Shown: piece after piece, positions 26,421 to 36,230 of the stretch
Layout of the letters: every line of letters begins with the position of its first letter
How positions within the stretch are numbered: the first letter of the stretch is position 1
Assembly (NCBI GenBank): GCA_965603125.1
Contig: CBFDBU010000016.1
Span: forward strand, 1 to 64,000
Origin: JAJRTA01 sp965603125
Lineage (GTDB): Bacteria > Zixibacteria > MSB-5A5 > GN15 > FEB-12
DNA: 64,000 bases
Direction: 5' to 3'
Made by a program: the position numbers and the translations under genes
Notes under the pieces: model-generated
Seen by the model: only the letters and a program-made list of their open reading frames with translations
The model's database searches: none
What the model was told of the DNA's origin: nothing

Positions 26421-26719
26421 CTGGTCTAACAGAACTGGTCTGGTACCGTTTTGTTTTCTGTCGCAGGCCTATTAAGCAAAGACCGTGCCTTTAGGGGTAC
26501 CGGCATCCCATCACAAGCACATTTACGGATCAATGTTATGTCGTTCAGGTTCTGTCGCTTGACCGGCGGCAACCTTCGTTATGCAGCAATGTGCAGAAAA
26601 TGAACACCTGGTCGGCTGCACAAGGACGACAATAGTGCAACACTCCGCACAAGATGCCGTCCGCTGCTTGCAGGACTGCAGGTGCGCGACCTCCTGACGG
26701 AAGCTCACGGCACTCCCGG
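26421..26719. other. Region between KARI-like gene and terminator
   Basis: Two overlapping minus-strand frames of 61 codons exist here, one of them Cys-rich, but neither has a ribosome site or a recognisable pattern. It is probably the 3' untranslated part of the KARI-like transcript, or a small RNA ending at the terminator. Confidence 0.3.
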
Positions 26720-27679
26720 CTATGGCGCAAACTTGCGGGCTGCCTTTTCCAATAGCGGGTGGCTCAGCGCCCGAACTGCCTTCTTCAGCCCGGCGACACC
26801 GGATTTGTCCAGACCGCCAAGCTGCCGCGCGAATTCACCCGACCTGATCCTGTCGTAGACTTTCTCCATGTGCTCTTTAACTGCCTTGTCCACTATTTGC
26901 GGCCCGGAGAGAACGGAACCGTAACGGGCTGCAACCGAGATCCGCTCCAGCATGCCTGCGACGCCATGCTTCTTGATCATTTCCACAATCAGGTCGAGCT
27001 GATAGGCCACTTCCAGGTAGGCGTTTTCCGGGGGCAGGCCCTTCTCAATCAGGACCTCGAAACCTGTCTTTACGAGCATGGCCAGACCGCCGCACAACAC
27101 GGCCTGTTCCCCGAACAGGTCACCGACGGCTTCGTCCTCAAAGGTCGTGGCAATGAGCCGCTTCTTATCGAAACCGATGGCGCGAGCCAACTCAATGACG
27201 GCCCGACGGGCGTGGCCGGAGACGTCCCGGTGCACACCATAGAAGGCCGACAGCGACCTGTCAGTCAGATACTTCTCTCTGACGGCGTCTCCGGGGGCGT
27301 GCGGCGCAAGGAGGATAACGTCGCAATTGGAAGGCGGCCTTACCATACCGAAATGCACCGACATGCCGTGCAGAAAAAGCAGGCGGCATGGCCTGTCTGA
27401 TGGAAGATTGGCCCGGATATGTTCCTCGTACACCTGGCCGTGCAGGTGATCGGGGAACGCAAAGCAAATGCAGGACGGGTCAGTGACCCTGATCGCTTTG
27501 GCAATCGTGTGTACGGCTTCAAAGCCGTCCTTTTTGGCGGCCATCCGGGATTTTGACCGGTGCCGCAGGCCGATAGCGACACAGTAACCTGAGTCACGCA
27601 GATTCAAGGCGATGGCTCGTCCCTGCGATCCGTAGCCGATTATTACGACAGTCTTAGCGGCAGTCTGATATCTTCGCAT
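26720..27679 (-). CDS. Divergent ketol-acid reductoisomerase-like protein
   Basis: The fold and many motifs are those of IlvC: the Rossmann GYGSQGRAIALNLRDSG, FLHGMSVHFG with the catalytic His, and DLFGEQAVLCGG with two of the magnesium ligands. Key changes are seen. APKGPG is replaced by APHAPG, removing a substrate Lys. The HEL Glu of the C-terminal magnesium site is Gln (AYLEVAYQLDLIVEM). The SISNTAEYG segment reads RISVAARYG. It may act on another substrate or have lost activity. The ATG at 27679 is chosen because a strong promoter puts the transcript start at that codon. No other ilv genes are nearby. Confidence 0.75.
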   Translation of the reverse strand: MRRYQTAAKTVVIIGYGSQGRAIALNLRDSGYCVAIGLRHRSKSRMAAKKDGFEAVHTIAKAIRVTDPSCICFAFPDHLHGQVYEEHIRANLPSDRPCRLLFLHGMSVHFGMVRPPSNCDVILLAPHAPGDAVREKYLTDRSLSAFYGVHRDVSGHARRAVIELARAIGFDKKRLIATTFEDEAVGDLFGEQAVLCGGLAMLVKTGFEVLIEKGLPPENAYLEVAYQLDLIVEMIKKHGVAGMLERISVAARYGSVLSGPQIVDKAVKEHMEKVYDRIRSGEFARQLGGLDKSGVAGLKKAVRALSHPLLEKAARKFAP

Positions 27680-27685
27680 GTTGAA

Positions 27686-27714
27686 AATATAAATTGCCGA
27701 TTGACATTTGCCAA
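27686..27714 (-). promoter_or_regulatory. Promoter of the KARI-like gene (leaderless)
   Basis: On the minus strand, TTGGCA (27714-27709) and TATATT (27691-27686) are 17 bases apart. The ATG at 27679 starts seven bases after the -10 box, where transcription is expected to begin, and no ribosome site is present. Confidence 0.6.
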
Positions 27715-27735
27715 CCACCATATTGTTTGACAGCA

Positions 27736-28614
27736 ATGGAGCAAGCGGTGATCAAATTAGTGCGACAGGCCCTCGAGGAGGATGTCGGCTGCGGGGACCT
27801 GACGTCATTAGCCTGTTTTCAACCCGACACGATCAAGGCCCGGATCGTCGCCAAGTCTGAGGGCGTTATCTCCGGGCTGATGCCGGCGCTGTTGGCTTTT
27901 GAGACGGTCGATTCGGCGAATACGGTTCAGGCACAACTCGACGACGGTGACCCTTTCCGGGCGGGTGACCTGATCATGGAAATCGAAGGCCTGAACCAGA
28001 CCATCCTTACAGCGGAACGGACCGCTCTCAACTTTCTGGCGCATCTCAGCGGTGTGGCGACGCTGACCAATCGCTTTGTCAGGGCGGTTGCAGGCGTCGA
28101 CGGTCGCTGTCGGATTCTTGATACACGCAAGACGACCCCCGGCTGGCGCTACCTCGAGAAGCGGGCAGTGATACACGGTGGCGCCATGAATCATCGCCTC
28201 GGTCTCTACGACATGATGCTGATCAAAGACAACCATATCGCTTCGGCAGGTTCCATTGCGGCCGCTGTGAGGCAGGCACGTGAGTATCTTGCCACAAGGG
28301 ACTTCCGCCTTCAGTTCGGGAATACCGGCGAGAGCGTTGAGATCGAGGTGGAGGTCACGACCGAGGCGGAGGTAACCCAGGCCATTGAGGCTGGAATCGC
28401 GCGGCTGCTTGCTGACAACCAGTCGCCGGAAGCTCTCAGGCGTCTCGTCCGGCTGGCCAAGGAACTCAACCCCCGGGTCAGGCTGGAAGCATCGGGCAAC
28501 ATGACTCTCGATAACGTGGCCGAGATAGCCGCCTGCGGTGTCGATTTCATCTCCGTTGGGGCTCTCACGCATTCTGCGCCCGCCTGTGATTTTTCTCTGA
28601 AGGTTCTCAAGTAG
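27736..28614 (+). CDS. nadC: Quinolinate phosphoribosyltransferase (decarboxylating)
   Basis: NadC converts quinolinate and PRPP to nicotinate mononucleotide in NAD synthesis. The 292-residue protein shows the family opening LEEDVGCGDLTS, TAERTALNFLAHLSGVAT, DTRKTTPGWRYLEKRAVIHGG with the substrate-binding basic residues, MLIKDNH, and a C-terminal VRLEASGNMTLDNV / GVDFISVGALTHS. The length is normal. It is divergent from the KARI-like gene, and one base separates its stop from the birA start. Both point to a vitamin/cofactor gene pair. Confidence 0.94.
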   Translation: MEQAVIKLVRQALEEDVGCGDLTSLACFQPDTIKARIVAKSEGVISGLMPALLAFETVDSANTVQAQLDDGDPFRAGDLIMEIEGLNQTILTAERTALNFLAHLSGVATLTNRFVRAVAGVDGRCRILDTRKTTPGWRYLEKRAVIHGGAMNHRLGLYDMMLIKDNHIASAGSIAAAVRQAREYLATRDFRLQFGNTGESVEIEVEVTTEAEVTQAIEAGIARLLADNQSPEALRRLVRLAKELNPRVRLEASGNMTLDNVAEIAACGVDFISVGALTHSAPACDFSLKVLK

Positions 28615-28615
28615 C

Positions 28616-29611
28616 ATGACGGGCACTGCCGGACTTGAGAAGCTGGCGGATGATCTTCTGCTCAGGATACGGTCACGGCACGGCACGGCAGTGAGCGTGC
28701 GGTCGCTGGCCAGGCGCTTTCGGACGGACGAATCATCCGTAACGTCCGCCCTGCATCTGGTGCGCGACTGGGGATACAGGCTTCGCCTGAGTCGATCCAA
28801 CGTGACGTTTGTCTCAGCGCCCGACATTCTCTCGGCGACTGAAATCTCGTATGGACTTAAGACGAAGAAGTTCGCGCGATCGATATTCGCGTATCAGTCG
28901 GTCAGGTCCACCAATGACCTTGCCGCGCGGGCAGCCACCGACGGCGCGCCGCAGGGGACTGTCATTGTCGCCGAAGAGCAAACCCAGGGGCGCGGCAGGT
29001 TCGGCAGGGTCTGGCATTCGCCGCCGGGAAGCGGTGTTTACATGTCGATCATTCTGCGTCCGGACTTTCAGCCGAGCCGGGCGCCGGCGGTGTCGATCAT
29101 GACCGCCCTGGCCCTGGCCGAGACGCTCGACGTCATGTTTCCCGGCAAAGTACAGATAAAATGGCCCAACGACGTCCTTGTCTCCCGAAAGAAAGTCGCC
29201 GGCATTCTTACCGAACTGACGGCCGAACAGGACCGCATCGAGTATCTCATAGTAGGCGTGGGCATAAACGTCAACCAGAAGACCGGCGATTTCCCGGAAG
29301 AGCTGCGCGGCACTGCTACCTCGTTACGGCGGGTAACCGGGAGGAAGCAGCGGCGGGTGGAGCTGCTTCAGAGGTTCCTGGTCAACCTTGAGAAAGAGTA
29401 CCACCGCTACCAGCGGAGCTTCCTGAAACCCTCGCGCGAGAGGTTGCGGCGTTATTCCTCTTTGATCGGACACGACATTAACCTGGCGGTCGGCAGGAGG
29501 ATTACCTCCGGTTGGGCGGTTGACATCGATGATAACGGCTGCATAGTGATCGAAACCGCAAGCGGTCTGAAGGCTATCTCCAGCGGTGAGGTGACCATAG
29601 TCAAGAAGTAG
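28616..29611 (+). CDS. birA: Biotin-protein ligase / biotin operon repressor BirA
   Basis: The enzyme activates biotin with ATP and attaches it to carrier proteins. The 331-residue protein begins with a winged-helix region (LADDLLLRIRSRHGTAVSVR, LARRFRTDESSVTSALHLV), so it may also bind DNA. The ligase domain follows with STNDLA, the biotinyl-AMP loop QTQGRGRFGRVW, IKWPNDVLV and GVGINVN. The C-terminal SH3-like part ends in GLKAISSGEVTIV. It follows nadC by one base and is probably cotranscribed. Confidence 0.93.
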   Translation: MTGTAGLEKLADDLLLRIRSRHGTAVSVRSLARRFRTDESSVTSALHLVRDWGYRLRLSRSNVTFVSAPDILSATEISYGLKTKKFARSIFAYQSVRSTNDLAARAATDGAPQGTVIVAEEQTQGRGRFGRVWHSPPGSGVYMSIILRPDFQPSRAPAVSIMTALALAETLDVMFPGKVQIKWPNDVLVSRKKVAGILTELTAEQDRIEYLIVGVGINVNQKTGDFPEELRGTATSLRRVTGRKQRRVELLQRFLVNLEKEYHRYQRSFLKPSRERLRRYSSLIGHDINLAVGRRITSGWAVDIDDNGCIVIETASGLKAISSGEVTIVKK

Positions 29612-29788
29612 CACGGTAGGGCTGAGCGCCCGCCCGACTCTTCGTGACGGCAGCCGGTGACGTCAACTTAATCCCGGAACTTATAGCAGATAATGAGAGG
29701 AGAATACGACTGAAGCGGGAGTATGCGTTTTCTCCGGTATTCTACCAGGGAACTAGACAGTGAAGGTCACCATACGCGGCAATGCCGC

Positions 29789-31135
29789 CTACGGGCACGG
29801 CGGCGGTTCGGGGCCGGCTCCAAACATGTAGTCGATCAGGTAGATCAGGTCGCCAATGTCGATCACATCTGATCCACTGGCGTTGACATCTGCCTCCTCG
29901 CGGCAATATGGTTCCTGCCCAGCCTGGAACATGTAGTGAACAAGGTATATCAGATCGCTTATGTCAATCGGCAGAGCGCCGCTGTGGTCCACGTCTCCAC
30001 GGAGGTGGCAGCAGCCATATGGACCAGTAAGATTGAAGAGTATGGAGACATTATCAGAGCCATAATTCGCTGTCGCCAGGTCATTGTCACCATCACCGTC
30101 AAGATCAATCGAGAAGACTGAGCGAGGGGAATCTCCAGCGCCATAGTGAACCGCGGTTTGAAAAGTCCCGTCCCCGTTATTTAACAGTGTTGAGACATAG
30201 TCAGTGCCCAAGTTAGCTACCGCCAGGTCATTGTCACCATCACCGTCAAGATCAATCGAAAAGACAGAGGATGGCCAATATCCAACGGCATAGTTAACCT
30301 TACTCTGAAGGATCCCGTCGCCGTTATTCAATAGTATTGAGACATTGTGAGATCTGACGTTCGCTACAGCCAGGTCGTTGTCACCATCACCGTCAAGATC
30401 AATCGAGAAGACAGACCGGGGTTCATCTCCAACGCCATAGTTAACCGCGGTTTGAAAGGTCCCGTCGCCGTTATTCAACAGTATTGAGACATGGCCAGAG
30501 CTAAAGTTCGCTACTGCCAGGTCATTATCACCATCACCGTCAAGATCAATCGAGAAGACAGACCGGGGTTCATCTCCAACGCCATAGTTAACCGCGGTTT
30601 GAAAGGTCCCGTCGCCGTTATTCAACAGTATTGAGACATGGCCAGAGCTAAAGTTCGCTACTGCCAGGTCATTATCACCATCACCGTCAAGATCAATCGA
30701 GAAGACAGAGAACGGCATACCTCCAACGTCATAGTTTACCGCGGTTTGAAAGGTCCCGTTACCGTTATTCAATAGTATTGAGACATTGCCAGAGGAATAG
30801 TCCGCTACCGCTAGGTCATTGTCACCATCACCGTCAAGATCAATCGAGAAGACAGACAACGGACCATCCCCAACACCATAGTCAACCGCGGTTTGAAATG
30901 TCCCGTCGTTATTATTCAGCAGTATTGAGACATTTTCAGTGCCTTCGTTCGCAACCGCCAGGTCATTGTCACCATCACCGTCAAGATCAATCGAAAAGAC
31001 AGATTGAGGACGATCTCCGGTGTCATAATCGATCTTTGTGTCAAACATCGGATCAGACGCGAAAGAACTGGCTGCTGAAAACAGAATCAGCGAAGCAGCC
31101 AATACCTGAATCCTGATAAGTGAGAGAGTATTCAT
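29789..31135 (-). CDS. Secreted FG-GAP/VCBS repeat protein with dockerin-like C-terminus
   Basis: The 448-residue protein starts with a signal peptide (residues 1-27, ending ASSFAS). Residues 45-365 hold six full and one partial 49-residue repeats of SVFSIDLDGDGDNDLAVAN..., a calcium-binding FG-GAP pattern that builds a beta-propeller. The last ~70 residues contain two dockerin-type EF-like motifs (GDVDHSG, then ADVNASG with DISDLIYLVHYMF and DIGDLIYLIDYMF), a tail widespread in Zixibacteria-like genomes. It is likely a cell-surface or extracellular protein, with its ligand unknown. Its own promoter lies at 31199-31226. Confidence 0.88.
   Translation of the reverse strand: MNTLSLIRIQVLAASLILFSAASSFASDPMFDTKIDYDTGDRPQSVFSIDLDGDGDNDLAVANEGTENVSILLNNNDGTFQTAVDYGVGDGPLSVFSIDLDGDGDNDLAVADYSSGNVSILLNNGNGTFQTAVNYDVGGMPFSVFSIDLDGDGDNDLAVANFSSGHVSILLNNGDGTFQTAVNYGVGDEPRSVFSIDLDGDGDNDLAVANFSSGHVSILLNNGDGTFQTAVNYGVGDEPRSVFSIDLDGDGDNDLAVANVRSHNVSILLNNGDGILQSKVNYAVGYWPSSVFSIDLDGDGDNDLAVANLGTDYVSTLLNNGDGTFQTAVHYGAGDSPRSVFSIDLDGDGDNDLATANYGSDNVSILFNLTGPYGCCHLRGDVDHSGALPIDISDLIYLVHYMFQAGQEPYCREEADVNASGSDVIDIGDLIYLIDYMFGAGPEPPPCP
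30041..31003 (-). repeat. Tandem 147-bp coding repeats of the FG-GAP gene
   Basis: Six and a half units of 147 bp encode the 49-residue repeat. Two neighbouring units (around 30400-30700) appear identical over nearly a full unit length, while the outer ones differ at several codons, which points to a recent internal duplication. Confidence 0.9.
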
Positions 31136-31198
31136 GCAATCCCCATCATTCTAAATGGCTCAATCTCCCTAATGGAGAAACTGCACCCGGTTTTTCCT

Positions 31199-31226
31199 AA
31201 TATAACACAAGAAAGCCGACAATCAA
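31199..31226 (-). promoter_or_regulatory. Promoter of the FG-GAP gene
   Basis: On the minus strand, TTGATT (31226-31221) and TATATT (31204-31199) are separated by 16 bases, about 65 bases ahead of the ATG. Confidence 0.5.
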
Positions 31227-31584
31227 GCCTATTCTCGCTTGTAGTGTGGATTTACTGTCTTGATACACATAGCTGTCTTAAGAATCCAGCGAGCGCGCCG
31301 GATAAAACCATCAGTATGCTCAATTAGAAAGATATACACTCCCACCCCCCACCAAAGATATATGGCATCCGCCGACACCGCTGGACCTTTCGCGCCTGCG
31401 ATCTGAAACGCCGTGAGAACGGCAAGCAACCGTAAGCCGTGATGAAATCACTTGACAACTAACGGGTTCAGACCTCCGAATTGACGAAAAAGCTTGACTT
31501 TGGCCCCAGACCGGCTTTTTTGGGCCTTCAAAACTTGTGAATTCAGTCACATGCGGTCGAATTCGCGTTTGAAGGCAAGGGGAT
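31227..31584. other. Intergenic region before nuoA, no gene seen
   Basis: No coding frame with family resemblance was seen on either strand. Three TTGAC boxes (31452, 31481, 31494) lie upstream of nuoA, but none has a good -10 at the right distance, so the nuo promoter could not be placed. Confidence 0.35.
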
Positions 31585-31938
31585 ATGTCAGAGTACTTGG
31601 CAATTCTGATTTTCATCTGTGTCGGCGCAGGAATGGTCCTTTTCACGTTCTTCTTCGCCCGCCTTCTGAGACCCCATAACCCTTACCCGGAAAAGAACCT
31701 CAACTATGAATGCGCCGAGCTCCCGGTGGGTTCATCGTGGATCAAGTTCCACAATCGTTTCTACATCTTTGCTCTGATCTTTGTCGTTTTTGACGTCGAG
31801 GCGGTTTTCCTTTTTCCGTGGGCGGTTGCGTTCGGTCAATTGGGGCTGTACGCGCTGGTTGAGATGGTCATTTTTATCCTCATACTCCTGTTCGGTCTGT
31901 TCTACGCCTGGCGGAAGGGAGTGCTGAAGTGGGTGTAA
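31585..31938 (+). CDS. nuoA: Complex I subunit A (NuoA)
   Basis: NuoA is a small membrane subunit at the junction of the peripheral and membrane arms. The 117-residue protein has three membrane helices, the conserved loop NPYPEKNLNYECAELPVG with its Cys, and FDVEAVFLFPWAVAFGQLG with the acidic residues near the quinone channel. It is the first gene of the nuo operon, with a purine-rich ribosome site (AAGGGGA), and overlaps nuoB by ten bases. Confidence 0.95.
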   Translation: MSEYLAILIFICVGAGMVLFTFFFARLLRPHNPYPEKNLNYECAELPVGSSWIKFHNRFYIFALIFVVFDVEAVFLFPWAVAFGQLGLYALVEMVIFILILLFGLFYAWRKGVLKWV

Positions 31939-32441
31939 TCAAGAAGGTTCCGTACTACCTGGACAAGGTTCCCGGCGGTGGAATCATGTCGACCAGCTTA
32001 GAGGGGATACTCAGCCACGCCCAGGCCTGTTCGGTCTGGTACCTTCTTTTCGGCACCGCCTGCTGCGCTATCGAGTTGATGTGCACCGGCGCCTCGCGCT
32101 ACGATTTCGACCGCCTGGGTATGATTTTCCGGCCCACGCCACGTCAGGCTGACCTGATTATCGCCGCGGGCACTATCACCAAGAAAATGGCGCCCCGGCT
32201 GCGCCGCTTGTACGACCAGATGGCCGAGCCGCGCTACGTGATAGCGATGGGCGGCTGTACGATCAACGGCGGTCCCTTCTATTATGACTCATACGCCGTG
32301 GAGAAGGGGATCGATCATATTGTCCCGGTGGACATATATGTGCCCGGTTGCCCTCCGCGCCCGGAATCGCTGCTGGAGGGGTGTCTGAATCTCCAGAAAA
32401 AGATCAAGAGTCAGAAGTTACCCGACTGGCACGAGAAATAG
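31929..32441 (+). CDS. nuoB: Complex I subunit B (NuoB)
   Basis: NuoB binds the terminal cluster N2 that reduces quinone. The 170-residue protein carries the tandem-Cys motif GTACCAIELM, MGGCTINGG and PGCPPRPE, which together make the four N2 ligands. The start is a GTG at 31929, within the nuoA end. An ATG at 31986 would remove conserved residues (VPYYLDKVPGGG) and is less likely. All N2 ligands are intact, so quinone reduction should be possible. Confidence 0.94.
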   Translation: MGVIKKVPYYLDKVPGGGIMSTSLEGILSHAQACSVWYLLFGTACCAIELMCTGASRYDFDRLGMIFRPTPRQADLIIAAGTITKKMAPRLRRLYDQMAEPRYVIAMGGCTINGGPFYYDSYAVEKGIDHIVPVDIYVPGCPPRPESLLEGCLNLQKKIKSQKLPDWHEK

Positions 32442-32442
32442 T

Positions 32443-32913
32443 ATGACCAGGGACGAACTGAAACGGCATGTGGAATCACACTTCAACGGCAAGCTGACGC
32501 CTCTGGATACCGGCCGGTTCGATCCCATGTTCGAAGTCCGGCCCGACGACCTGCTCGATGTGGCCCGGGGATTGCGCGACGACGATGAGTTGAAGTTCGA
32601 TTTCCTGTGCAATATCGGCGCGGTCGATACCGGGGAGCATTTTGAAATAGTCTATTCCGTTGCCTCGATCGGGAAGAGCCTTCGGCTCGATTTCAAGGTG
32701 ACACTCTCCTATGACAAGGCTGAAATCGAGTCGGTGCAGGAGATCTGGCCAGCCGCGAACTGGCACGAGCGCGAAGTGTGGGAGCTCTACGGCATAGATG
32801 TGAAAAACCACGGCAACCTGAAGCGGTTTCTTTTGCCCGACGACTGGGATCAGGGACACCCGATGCGCAAGGACTGGGACGCCCCGGATTTCGTCCGGCT
32901 GAGCGAGGAGTGA
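32443..32913 (+). CDS. nuoC: Complex I subunit C (NuoC)
   Basis: NuoC is a peripheral-arm subunit beside NuoD. The 156-residue protein has the family core FLCNIGAVDTGEHFEIVY, PAANWHEREVWELYGID and the closing RRFLLP-like KRFLLPDDWDQGHPMRKD. It is a stand-alone NuoC, not fused to NuoD as in enterobacteria. Its stop sits next to the nuoD start. Confidence 0.93.
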   Translation: MTRDELKRHVESHFNGKLTPLDTGRFDPMFEVRPDDLLDVARGLRDDDELKFDFLCNIGAVDTGEHFEIVYSVASIGKSLRLDFKVTLSYDKAEIESVQEIWPAANWHEREVWELYGIDVKNHGNLKRFLLPDDWDQGHPMRKDWDAPDFVRLSEE

Positions 32914-32915
32914 CT

Positions 32916-34015
32916 GTGGCTGCTTTGAGAACCGAAGAGTTTGTGGTCAGCATGGGACCGCACCACCCGTCGACTCACGGTGTGTGCCGCCTGATCCTGA
33001 CTATGGACGGCGAGAAAGTGGTCCACATCGAACCGGTCATCGGTTATCTGCATCGGGCCATTGAAAAGATATGTGAGAACCGCACCTACCCGCAGTGTGT
33101 CCCGCTTATGGACCGGTTCGAATACGTAACGTCGATGGCCTGTGAACATGCCTTCGCGCTGGCGGTGGAGAAATTGGCCGAGGTAGAAGTGCCGGAGCGG
33201 GCGGAATACCTGCGGGTGATCATGGTGGAGCTCAACCGGATCGCCTCGCACCTGATTTTCTGGGGCGTTACCGCCATGGACGGGGGAGCCTACACACCCT
33301 TCCTTTACGGACTCCGGGAACGAGAGTTGATTATCGACCTTTTTGAGATGACTTGTGGCCAGCGCCTTACTTATAACTATATCCGTATCGGCGGTGTCTC
33401 CAGGGATATCCCACCCGAGTTTGTGCCGCAATGTCGTGAGGCTCTCAAGATAATCAGCGGGAAAATGAGCGACTACGAGGGGCTTCTCAATGAGAACCCT
33501 ATCTGGCTCGTGAGGACAAAAGGCGTCGGAGTGTTGTCGCCTGAGATGGCCATCGCCTACGGCGCTTCCGGTCCCGTGCTGCGTGCCTCGGGCGTGGACT
33601 ACGATATCCGCAGGAATGACCCCTACTCAATATACGACAAGTTCGATTTCAATATCCCCACCCAACCCAATGGTGACTGCTATGACCGGTTTGTGCAGCG
33701 GCTGGACGAGATCAGGGAGTCGATCAGGATCATCGGCCAGGCCCTGGACGGCCTTCCCGAAGGGGATTTCAAGAAGAAGATATCTCCCAGGTTCAAAGCA
33801 CCGGCCGGGGAGGTTTATTCCCGGTTAGAGAGCTCCCGCGGAGAGATGGGCGTTTACATCCAGGCGGACGGCACTACCAAGCCTCTGAGGGTCAAGCTTC
33901 GTGGCAGTTCGTATAACCATCTTGAGGTGGTGCCGGAGATCGCCACCGATGTCCTGATTGCTGACCTGGTCATGATCTTCGCCACTCTCGATATCATCAT
34001 GCCGGAGGTAGACCG

Positions 34016-34019
<4 letters not shown>
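32916..34019 (+). CDS. nuoD: Complex I subunit D (NuoD)
   Basis: NuoD forms the quinone pocket with NuoB and descends from the hydrogenase large subunit. The 367-residue protein begins near FVVSMGPHHPSTHGVCRL (the quinone-site His) and contains EPVIGYLHRAIEKICENRTYPQ and the DIIMPEVDR ending. The GTG at 32916 has AGGAG five bases upstream. An in-frame GTG at 32910 is possible but too close to the ribosome site. It lacks the NiFe cysteines, as expected for complex I. Confidence 0.94.
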
Positions 34020-35083
<1,064 letters not shown>

Positions 35084-35100
35084 GAGTGAGTGAATAACTG

Positions 35101-35724
35101 ATGGGTGTCGTCAAAGACCTGAAAAACCTCGTCAAGGGGCTGGGCATAACCGGCAAGCACCTGGGACGACATGCGATCACCATTCAGTACCCGGAAGAAC
35201 GCTGGACCATGCCGGAGCGGTCGCGCGGGATCGTGGTGCTTCTGTCGGACAAGGAGACGGGCGAACTCAACTGCACCTCGTGCGAGTTATGTATGAAAGC
35301 CTGTCCCAGCGGCGCCATCAAGATCGAGTTCCATCGCGATGAGAACAAGAAGAAGGTGCTCGATTTGTTCGACGTTGACAACGGCCTGTGCTGTTTCTGC
35401 GGTCTGTGCGAGGAAGCGTGCAATTTCTCGGCGATCAAGATGGCCACCAAGTATGAGTTTTCGGTCTGGAACAAGGACGAACTGATCTGGGACAAGGACC
35501 GCCTGCAGGAAGTGGGTCGTGACGTTCCTTACGTAGACACACGCAGGAAGAAGAAAGCCAGGCTCAAACCGATGGCTGAGAAGTCCACCGAAACCGGAAC
35601 GCAGGAAAGCGACGCCTCAGCGGCGGAATCAGAACCGAGGCCGGAGTCAGGCGAGCCATCTGAAGAGAACAAGCAGCCAGAGGAAGACCAGGGCGGGCGG
35701 CCACCGGAGGGAGGAGGAGCATAA
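35101..35724 (+). CDS. nuoI: Complex I subunit I (NuoI) with acidic C-terminal tail
   Basis: NuoI carries clusters N6a and N6b that lead to N2. The two motifs are CTSCELCMKACP and CCFCGLCEEACN, with Asn in place of the usual Pro in the second. The ferredoxin fold ends at about residue 160. Beyond it the 207-residue protein has an unusual ~50-residue tail rich in Glu, Ser, Pro and Gly (from KPMAEKSTETGTQE to the PPEGGGA end), which is likely disordered. With NuoEFG absent, this exposed subunit may be where an electron donor docks. Confidence 0.93.
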   Translation: MGVVKDLKNLVKGLGITGKHLGRHAITIQYPEERWTMPERSRGIVVLLSDKETGELNCTSCELCMKACPSGAIKIEFHRDENKKKVLDLFDVDNGLCCFCGLCEEACNFSAIKMATKYEFSVWNKDELIWDKDRLQEVGRDVPYVDTRRKKKARLKPMAEKSTETGTQESDASAAESEPRPESGEPSEENKQPEEDQGGRPPEGGGA

Positions 35725-36230
35725 TGGAAGTACCCGAGGCGGGAGTTGTTTTCTGGATACTGTCGGTGGTGATTATTGTCTCCGGGATGCTGGTGGTCAG
35801 TCTGAAGAATATCTTCCACTGCGCCTTAGCTCTGGTGGTCTGTCTTTTCGCGGTGGCGGGCATATACCTGTTATTAGAGGCGGAGTTCCTGGCGGCGGCG
35901 CAAGTGCTCATCTATGTCGGCGCGGTGGCAATACTGATTATCTTCGCGGTCATGCTCACCACCGACCTGGCCAGTGGAAAGATCACTCAGACCAACGAGA
36001 ATGCGACGATCGCGTTCGTTGCCTGTGTTATGTTCGCCGCCGTAGCGATGTTCCTCATCAAGAAGACCAGGGTCTGGGATATTTCCCCCTTCGGCCTTTC
36101 CTTCGACAACGTCTCGGCGATCGGTAAGTATCTGATGACCGAGTTCATGCTGCCCTTCGAAGTCGTGTCGGTCTTGCTGCTGGCAGCCCTGATAGGCGCT
36201 GTCGTCCTGGCCCGAAAGGAGCGCTCCTGA
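35724..36230 (+). CDS. nuoJ: Complex I subunit J (NuoJ)
   Basis: NuoJ is a membrane subunit with the pi-bulge helix that links quinone reduction to proton pumping. The 168-residue protein has five hydrophobic segments, including LLLEAEFLAAAQVLIYVGAV and AILIIFAVMLTTDL. It is joined to nuoI by a TAATG overlap and to nuoK by a TGATG overlap, so expression of the three is coupled. Confidence 0.93.
   Translation: MEVPEAGVVFWILSVVIIVSGMLVVSLKNIFHCALALVVCLFAVAGIYLLLEAEFLAAAQVLIYVGAVAILIIFAVMLTTDLASGKITQTNENATIAFVACVMFAAVAMFLIKKTRVWDISPFGLSFDNVSAIGKYLMTEFMLPFEVVSVLLLAALIGAVVLARKERS

Noticed and set aside
26241..26429. 62-codon plus-strand frame starting MFHSGGVRMSGKRG
   Set aside because: Only the MSGKR start and ribosome site resemble a gene (an IS3 OrfA). 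The rest is not transposase-like, so it is listed as an IS end remnant and not a CDS.
27701..27729. TTGACA at 27701 as a plus-strand promoter for nadC
   Set aside because: The best -10 (TATTGT at 27721) is only 14 bases away, too close for a sigma70 promoter. The minus-strand promoter overlapping this site is much better.
31229..31429. 66-codon minus-strand frame with a hydrophobic stretch before nuoA
   Set aside because: There is no ribosome site, no promoter in phase and no recognisable family. It may be a remnant but cannot be supported.
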